This document shows, one piece after another, positions 32,669 to 37,190 of a stretch of 37,190 nucleotides of DNA. The position numbers were made by a program, and so were the translations under genes. The first letter of the stretch is position 1, and every line of letters begins with the position of its first letter. The stretch is from the NCBI GenBank assembly GCA_020723505.1, contig DYIT01000002.1, forward strand, positions 68,214 to 105,403. The letters are read 5' to 3'. This DNA is from Candidatus Kuenenia stuttgartensis. Its GTDB lineage: Bacteria > Planctomycetota > JAKEIC01 > DYIT01. The notes beneath the pieces are model-generated. The model worked only from the letters and a program-made list of their open reading frames with translations, was not told the DNA's origin and did not search any database.

Positions 32669-33664
32669 TCACTTCCTGCCGGAAGATGAGTCATCCGAAG
32701 AATCGTCATCCTTGCCTTTTTCGCCGTGATTGGTCCCGAAGAACGCGGCGCGGTGGAAGTAGAAAAAAGAGTCACCCATGGCGTCCATGACCGCTTTGGG
32801 ATTGTGGTCGACGCCAGGCAGGACCTCGAAAGCATGCGGGATTTGAAGGCGGGTCAGTCGCATGTGGAAGAGGCGGTTGTTTTGCAGCGTCTCGTCGCGG
32901 TCGCCGATGATTTGCCTGACGAGGGTTCTTCCGCGAATGGAATCAGCGTTCGACCCGGCCAGTTCCCACGGGCTCTGCTTCCTGAAATACTCCTGGTCGT
33001 CCCCATACACGGCTTTCATAAGCCGCCTTGCTCCTTCGGGATCGGCGCGCGGCGTCTCATCCGGCTTGAACTCCTTCTGCAAGGGGCCGCCCCCAAGGAT
33101 GGAGACCGCGCCGAACAGATCGTGGTGCTTGAAACCGAGCCTGGCCGCCCCGTAGCCGCCCATGCTGAATCCCTCGAGCATCCGCCCGTCCCTCGACGCG
33201 ATCGTCCTGAAGGAGGCGTCCACGAACGGGAGCAGCTCCTTTACCAGAATGGTCTCTACAGGCGTCCTCCCGTCCTTGGAGTCGCACCACATTCCCTCCT
33301 TGAGGCCGTTCGGGAAGACGACCAGCATCGCAGGGGCCTTCCCTTCGCGGACGGCTTCGTCGAATCGCGACGCCAGCTCGGGCACGCCGCTCAGCCCTCC
33401 GCCTGATCCGTGCAGCCAGTAGAGCACCGGGAATCTGCGATCCTTCTCCGAATCGTACTGCGCGGGCGTGTAGATGAAAAAGCTGACCTTTGATTTCGCC
33501 GCCTTGCTTTCGAAGATGACCCTCGTGACGCGCGGCGCCCGGACTTCCGGCGTGACCCATTCTGGCGTGGGAGCGGGATCGGGCGGCCGGTCTTCACTTC
33601 GAGCCGCAGCAGGGCAACAGAAGACGATAATCATGAACGCCGGCAGCGGAATAATGTGTTTCAT
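32669..33664 (-). CDS. Exported esterase (esterase D / feruloyl-esterase-like)
   Basis: 331 residues from the ATG at 33664, which places a signal peptide first (MKHIIPLPAFMIIVFCCPAA); an upstream start at 33754 would not. It has VLYWLHGSGGG (oxyanion), nucleophile GFSMGGYGAARLG and a C-terminal His in LPGVDHNPKAVMD. This is the Ser-hydrolase layout of the esterase D/Fes/feruloyl-esterase group that cleaves esters in the periplasm or outside. The tail is acidic and Ser-rich (DDDSSDDSSSGRK). Divergent from the VOC gene that starts at 33794. Confidence 0.87.
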   Translation of the reverse strand: MKHIIPLPAFMIIVFCCPAAARSEDRPPDPAPTPEWVTPEVRAPRVTRVIFESKAAKSKVSFFIYTPAQYDSEKDRRFPVLYWLHGSGGGLSGVPELASRFDEAVREGKAPAMLVVFPNGLKEGMWCDSKDGRTPVETILVKELLPFVDASFRTIASRDGRMLEGFSMGGYGAARLGFKHHDLFGAVSILGGGPLQKEFKPDETPRADPEGARRLMKAVYGDDQEYFRKQSPWELAGSNADSIRGRTLVRQIIGDRDETLQNNRLFHMRLTRLQIPHAFEVLPGVDHNPKAVMDAMGDSFFYFHRAAFFGTNHGEKGKDDDSSDDSSSGRK

Positions 33665-33793
33665 GTTCAATCCACCGAAAACCGGGTCTCGCCCTGGATA
33701 CCGGGAGTCGCCGGAATGATCGATTCCATGATACAATATCTGCATGTCCGGCAAAGGGGTGAGGAGAATTCAGAAGCTTTCAGGAGAGGAGCG

Positions 33794-34150
33794 ATGGGCA
33801 ATCATCTGTGCCACTGGGAACTGATGGTGAGCGACATGAAGAAGTCCAAGGCGTTCTACGGGAAAGTATTCGACTGGAAGTTCGACGACAGCAGCATGCC
33901 CGGCTACACGTTAATCAATGCAGGCAAGGATCCAGGCGGTGGGATGATGGCGAAACCCCCGCAGGCGCCCTGCTGCGCCCTGAGCCAGTACTTCCTCGTG
34001 GATGACGTGGACAAGACGCTGGCCAAGGCGACCAAGGCGGGAGCCAAGGTCGTAGTCCCCAAGACCGAGATTCAGAAGGTCGGGTGGTTCGCCATGTTCA
34101 CGGATCCGGACGGAATCTGCGTCGGGATTTTCAAGAACCTCCCTTCATAG
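33794..34150 (+). CDS. VOC-superfamily (glyoxalase-like) protein
   Basis: 118 residues, AGGAGAGGAG just upstream of the ATG at 33794. Typical VOC single-domain protein: HWELMVSDMKKSKAFYGKVFDWKF, then a middle loop and AMFTDPDGICVGIF. Members bind a metal and diverse small molecules (glyoxalase, dioxygenase, resistance proteins). Specific substrate unknown. Its 3' end overlaps that of the opposite YaiI gene by 20 bp. Confidence 0.88.
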   Translation: MGNHLCHWELMVSDMKKSKAFYGKVFDWKFDDSSMPGYTLINAGKDPGGGMMAKPPQAPCCALSQYFLVDDVDKTLAKATKAGAKVVVPKTEIQKVGWFAMFTDPDGICVGIFKNLPS

Positions 34151-34601
34151 CTCTGATTGCCGCGCCGACGACCTTGTCCAGGCTCTGAAGGAAGCGCGAA
34201 CGGTCCTGCTTCGTGAAAGGCGCGGGACCGCCGGTTATCAGGCCGAGATCACGGCTGTGGGACATGAGATTCCGGTCCGCCACGGCTTCGCCGATTGAGT
34301 CCTCGGTGAATATCCTGCCTTTGGGCCCCAGCACGAGCGCCCCTTTGGCGACGCAGCGGGCTGCGAGGGGGACGTCGGCCGAAACCACGACGTCGTTCTC
34401 GGCCGCATGCCCGGCAATCCAGTCGTCGGCGGCGTCGAAATCCCCGCCCACCACCACGAGCTCAATCCCTTCCCTGTCGGGTACGTGCATCCTCGAATTC
34501 GCCACCAGGACGACTTTGAGCAAGTATCGTTTAGCCACCCGGAAGACTTCATTCTTGACCGGGCAGCCGTCCGCGTCGACAAATATCGTCGGCTTTTGAA
34601 T
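34131..34601 (-). CDS. YaiI/YqxD (UPF0178) family protein with probable ATT start
   Basis: 156 residues. N-terminal KPTIFVDADGCPVKNEV and, later, VVSADVPLAARCVAKGALVLGPKGRIFT are family hallmarks; the fold is PIN/NYN-like and the function is unknown. Homologues start two or three residues before KP(T/K)IFVDAD. Here there is no ATG/GTG/TTG at that point, but an ATT (34599-34601) sits 8 bp past GGAGG, so ATT initiation is proposed. The alternative is a much longer N-terminal extension (open to ~34979) that has no family resemblance. Confidence 0.8.
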   Translation of the reverse strand: MQKPTIFVDADGCPVKNEVFRVAKRYLLKVVLVANSRMHVPDREGIELVVVGGDFDAADDWIAGHAAENDVVVSADVPLAARCVAKGALVLGPKGRIFTEDSIGEAVADRNLMSHSRDLGLITGGPAPFTKQDRSRFLQSLDKVVGAAIRAMKGGS

Positions 34602-35253
34602 GTCCCGCTCCTCCCGTCGATTCGGGGGGAGCCATGGCCTGAAAAGGCCTGCTCGGCCGATAGCCCCGCCCACCAGTCCCAAGAGCAACTCAATCCTGAC
34701 TATCTTACCATTTGAAGACGGATTACATAACGCAGCCGAGCCGCAACCCAGCGCTGAAGAGTCGGGCGCGGAGCCGGTCGGGCCGGCAACCGGCAAGGGA
34801 GTCGTGGGGTTTTGGAAGGACTTGCAAGACGGTGAAATCGCCCGACGGCACATCAGAGAAAATTTAAGCGCCCGTCGCCCGAAGATTCCGGACTCTTCGC
34901 CCCGGGTTTGCCTGATTGTCGGCACGAGCCGCCCACGCAAGGGGTTTGTGTGCAAATCTCCCATGTGTGGTTTGCGCACGACCGGACCATGCAGTCAGAA
35001 AGTCAAGGCCCCGACAGACCGGAACCGGATTTTGCTTTTTTGGCCCACGGCGCCGGTAATTCAGCCATAACTCATTAAATTTCATGGATTTGAGATGCAG
35101 CACCGGGCCATCCCGCATCATGCGTCCTGCACGGCTGTTTCAACCTTAACATGGCGTGGAAATTGCTAATCAGCATCTGATGTCTCAAACGTCCGGGCCG
35201 GTCGGATACCCGGGCTTCGAGACCAAGAACGGCAAGTCTTGGGGGAGTTGGAA
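34602..35253. other. Intergenic region
   Basis: About 650 bases with no recognised gene. Frames on both strands are partly open but show no family resemblance or ribosome-binding site. The 3' part leads into the ferredoxin gene, whose GGGGGAG ribosome-binding site is at ~35241-35247. Confidence 0.4.
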
Positions 35254-35940
35254 ATGAACGATTCGGAAGCGGCAACTCTCAGAGGCGGAGTGCAGGATCA
35301 TGGGCCGGGGGAAACCGGGCATGCGGAATGCGGATTCGCAGGGTCGGCGGTCTCTGACGCGCATCGCGAATCCGGCGCGCGTGGTGCAGCGCAGCTGAAG
35401 GAGACGGCGACATCGGCCGGGAGGATTGCGGCGGCACCGTCCGTATCCGGCGTCCAGTCCGTGCAAGGCGGTACGATGCGAATCCGCCGCCGCGTCCAGG
35501 CGGACGCAAAGGATATCGGGCGGGTCCTCAAGAAGATTCTCGATCTGCCGGTGCCGCCCGTCGCAAGGTGCAGGCTGCTTTCCTCGGGTTTTTCCGCGAC
35601 TCACATGCTGAACGTCTCGGTGCGCCTCGAGGGATCAAGGGCCTGCCTCGGTTGCGGCAACTGTATCGACGTCTGCGGCCTTCTTTCACGCGAACCCAAG
35701 AGGCTGAATCGGACGGCGCAGAGGTCGTCGATGGCTCTCGAGACCATGGTCGAAAAGGACTGCGACAGGTGCGACAACTGCGTCCTCGCCTGCCCCCAGG
35801 TCGACACGACCATCAAGCACCACATCGTATCCGGCAAGATGGTGGAGCAGATGGAGAGGCTTCTGGAAATGGCTTCGGCGGACGAAACCGACTGGTTCGA
35901 CTGGCACGCCGGGGCGGAAACCGGTCTGGACGGGGAGTAG
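35254..35940 (+). CDS. Ferredoxin-like 2x[4Fe-4S] protein with long N-terminal extension
   Basis: 228 residues from the ATG at 35254 (GGGGGAG upstream). The first ~75 residues are low-complexity (Gly/Ala/Ser-rich). Then RIRRRVQADAKDIGRVLKKIL and two clusters: CLGCGNCIDVCGLL and CDRCDNCVLACPQ, each CX2CX2CX3C. It would pass electrons to or from the flavoprotein complex encoded downstream. First gene of a three-gene (or longer) operon cut by the window end. Confidence 0.82.
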   Translation: MNDSEAATLRGGVQDHGPGETGHAECGFAGSAVSDAHRESGARGAAQLKETATSAGRIAAAPSVSGVQSVQGGTMRIRRRVQADAKDIGRVLKKILDLPVPPVARCRLLSSGFSATHMLNVSVRLEGSRACLGCGNCIDVCGLLSREPKRLNRTAQRSSMALETMVEKDCDRCDNCVLACPQVDTTIKHHIVSGKMVEQMERLLEMASADETDWFDWHAGAETGLDGE

Positions 35941-35979
35941 GCGCAATCCGGCGCATCGCCGGGAAGGAAAGCTGCTGAC

Positions 35980-36654
35980 ATGAGCGAAGTCGAGATCTCC
36001 ATAATGGGCGACATGGTCAAGGTTCCCGAGTCCCTGACCATAATTCAGGCGCTGGAGCATGCGGGCTATCGGCTGGTGCACGGGGTGGGCTGCAGGGGGG
36101 GATTCTGCGGCGCCTGCGCGACCGTGTTCCGCCGCGCGGGCGATTCGACTCTGCGGTTCGGGCTAGCCTGCCAGACCGTGGTCGAGAACGGGATGACTCT
36201 CGCGATGATTCCGTTCTATCCCGGCCACAGGCCCGAATACCGCATCGAGGACCTTTCGGCCGACGGCGACCAGGTCCTGGAGATCTATCCGGAGCTGGTG
36301 AAGTGCTTCGGATGCAACACGTGCACGAAGTCGTGCCCGCAGGGGATAGACGTGCTGGCGTCGGTATCGGCCGTTCTCAGGGGCAGGCTGGAGGATGCGG
36401 CCGACCTCTCGTTCGACTGCATCGCATGCGGTCTCTGCGCGTCGAGGTGCCCTGCGGAGCTCGTGAAGCACAACGTGACCCTGTTGAGCCGCCGCCTCTA
36501 CGGCAGGAACCTGGTGCGGAGGTCGGCGCATCTGGAGAAGAGGCGTGCGGAAATCCGGGAGGGGGTCTTCGACGGCGCATTAGGGGAATTGAAGGCCTCG
36601 CCGGTGGAGGCGCTGAAGAAGCGCTATGAGGCGCGAGTCGTAGAAGCGGATTGA
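35980..36654 (+). CDS. Fumarate reductase / succinate dehydrogenase iron-sulfur subunit-like protein
   Basis: 224 residues. N-terminal plant-type [2Fe-2S] domain with CRGGFCGACATVF (CX4CX2C) and a later Cys (GLACQTVVE). C-terminal domain with CFGCNTCTKSCPQG and CIACGLCASRCPAE, two [4Fe-4S]-type motifs. This is the layout of FrdB/SdhB, and of TfrB from thiol:fumarate reductase; the extra cluster and absence of membrane subunits so far favour a soluble reductase. Followed 11 bp later by the flavoprotein subunit gene. Confidence 0.85.
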   Translation: MSEVEISIMGDMVKVPESLTIIQALEHAGYRLVHGVGCRGGFCGACATVFRRAGDSTLRFGLACQTVVENGMTLAMIPFYPGHRPEYRIEDLSADGDQVLEIYPELVKCFGCNTCTKSCPQGIDVLASVSAVLRGRLEDAADLSFDCIACGLCASRCPAELVKHNVTLLSRRLYGRNLVRRSAHLEKRRAEIREGVFDGALGELKASPVEALKKRYEARVVEAD

Positions 36655-36665
36655 GGAGGATGCGC

Positions 36666-37190
36666 GTGTCGTATGCGGCGGATTTCCAGAGCAGTCTCAA
36701 GGCGGTCGAGGAGAGCAGGGCCGTCAGGCTTGCGCAGAAGTTCACGCCCTTGAGCAGCCAGGAGAGGACGGCGATTCTCAAGGCGTTCCATCCCGACTTC
36801 CGCGACGACGCCGCGAGGCAGGTCCGGGTCGGGCCCAACAGGGGCGAGCGCGTCCTCACGGAGCTTGCAGACGTGCTCGAGCGGAAGCCGATAATTCGCG
36901 AAGGCGAAGTTGATCCCGGCAAGCCCGACTACGAGGCCGACGTGCTGGTGGTGGGCGGAGGCGGGGCGGGCTGCGCGGCGGCCCTGGAGGCTTCGAAAGC
37001 GGGGGCGAGGGTGGTTCTCGCGACGAAGCTGCGGATCGGGGACGCGAACACCGTCATGGCCCAGGGCGGGATCCAGGCCGCCGACAAGGAGAACGACACC
37101 CCGGCGCTCCACTACGTGGACGTGATGGGCGGAGGCGGATTCCACAACGACCCGTCCCTTGTCGAGAGGCTGGTGCTCGACGCTCCGGAC
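36666..37190 (+). CDS. Fumarate reductase / succinate dehydrogenase flavoprotein-like subunit, N-terminal part (runs off window)
   Basis: The frame is open to the last base. A GTG at 36666 is the better start: GAGGAGG lies 6 bp before it, whereas it directly abuts the ATG at 36660. After ~80 N-terminal residues comes the FAD-binding Rossmann motif ADVLVVGGGGAGCAAALEAS and the AQGGIQAA element near the flavin, as in FrdA/SdhA/aspartate oxidase. Together with the two upstream FeS genes it forms a reductase complex of the thiol:fumarate or succinate:quinone family; which one cannot be told from this fragment. Confidence 0.85.
   Translation, partial: MSYAADFQSSLKAVEESRAVRLAQKFTPLSSQERTAILKAFHPDFRDDAARQVRVGPNRGERVLTELADVLERKPIIREGEVDPGKPDYEADVLVVGGGGAGCAAALEASKAGARVVLATKLRIGDANTVMAQGGIQAADKENDTPALHYVDVMGGGGFHNDPSLVERLVLDAPD

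Noticed and set aside
34602-34979. N-terminal extension of the YaiI-family gene up to 34979
   Set aside because: Open frame, but the extra ~125 residues are Pro/Ser/Arg-rich, have no family resemblance and no ribosome-binding site; the conserved start is at 34601.

Overview
The window looks like a GC-rich chromosomal contig from a diderm, probably anaerobic bacterium. Several lipoprotein signals (LSAC, LASC, FGSC, AAGC lipoboxes) and a predicted outer-membrane barrel point to two membranes. An ECF sigma factor fused to a membrane segment and ankyrin repeats, together with the NHL, HEAT and FG-GAP secreted proteins, recalls Planctomycetota or related uncultured phyla. This placement is inference; there is no rRNA or other marker gene in the window.

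Region 1 (1-6273) is a tightly coupled operon. It holds the C-terminal part of an Upf1-like SF1 helicase, a protein with a C-terminal PLD-like HxR...GNS signature, a large coiled-coil protein, a DUF2997-like protein, a DUF1257/Ycf35-like protein and an NrdG-like radical SAM protein; a small protein follows. Four junctions are ATGA overlaps and one is a 1-bp gap. It looks like one multi-protein machine, possibly a defence or nucleic-acid-processing system.

Region 2 (6274-12133) is a toxin-antitoxin and repeat zone. It has an AbrB antitoxin with only the C-terminal stub of its PIN toxin, intact HicAB, HigA with a HigB stub cut next to a palindromic repeat, four decaying copies of one C-terminal protein tail, a large HEAT-repeat lipoprotein and a DUF2934 protein.

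Region 3 (12134-24397) is mostly secreted or membrane proteins: an NHL/fibronectin-III lipoprotein, an alpha/beta hydrolase, small lipo- and membrane proteins, an FG-GAP protein with an in-frame UGA, the ECF sigma-ankyrin fusion, a class-C beta-lactamase-like hydrolase and a secreted protein of unknown function.

Region 4 (24398-30350) is the most exciting part and appears to be a selenium locus. In order it has a tandem-rhodanese/Kelch lipoprotein, an outer-membrane-type protein with an in-frame UGA just after its signal peptide, a YedE-family selenium transporter, and a double-cubane-cluster (2-hydroxyacyl-CoA dehydratase-like) protein with an in-frame UGA where a conserved Cys is expected. 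A hairpin sits at SECIS-like distance after each of the three UGAs, including the FG-GAP one. The reading is that three selenoproteins are encoded here, two of them beside a selenium importer.

Region 5 (30351-37190) contains a terminal-inverted-repeat element, remnants of an acyltransferase and of a metal-binding ABC protein, a DUF134 + NifX-like pair behind a strong promoter, a truncated ABC-2 permease, an esterase, a VOC protein, a YaiI-family protein that seems to start at ATT, and the start of a ferredoxin / fumarate-reductase-like FeS / flavoprotein operon that runs off the end.
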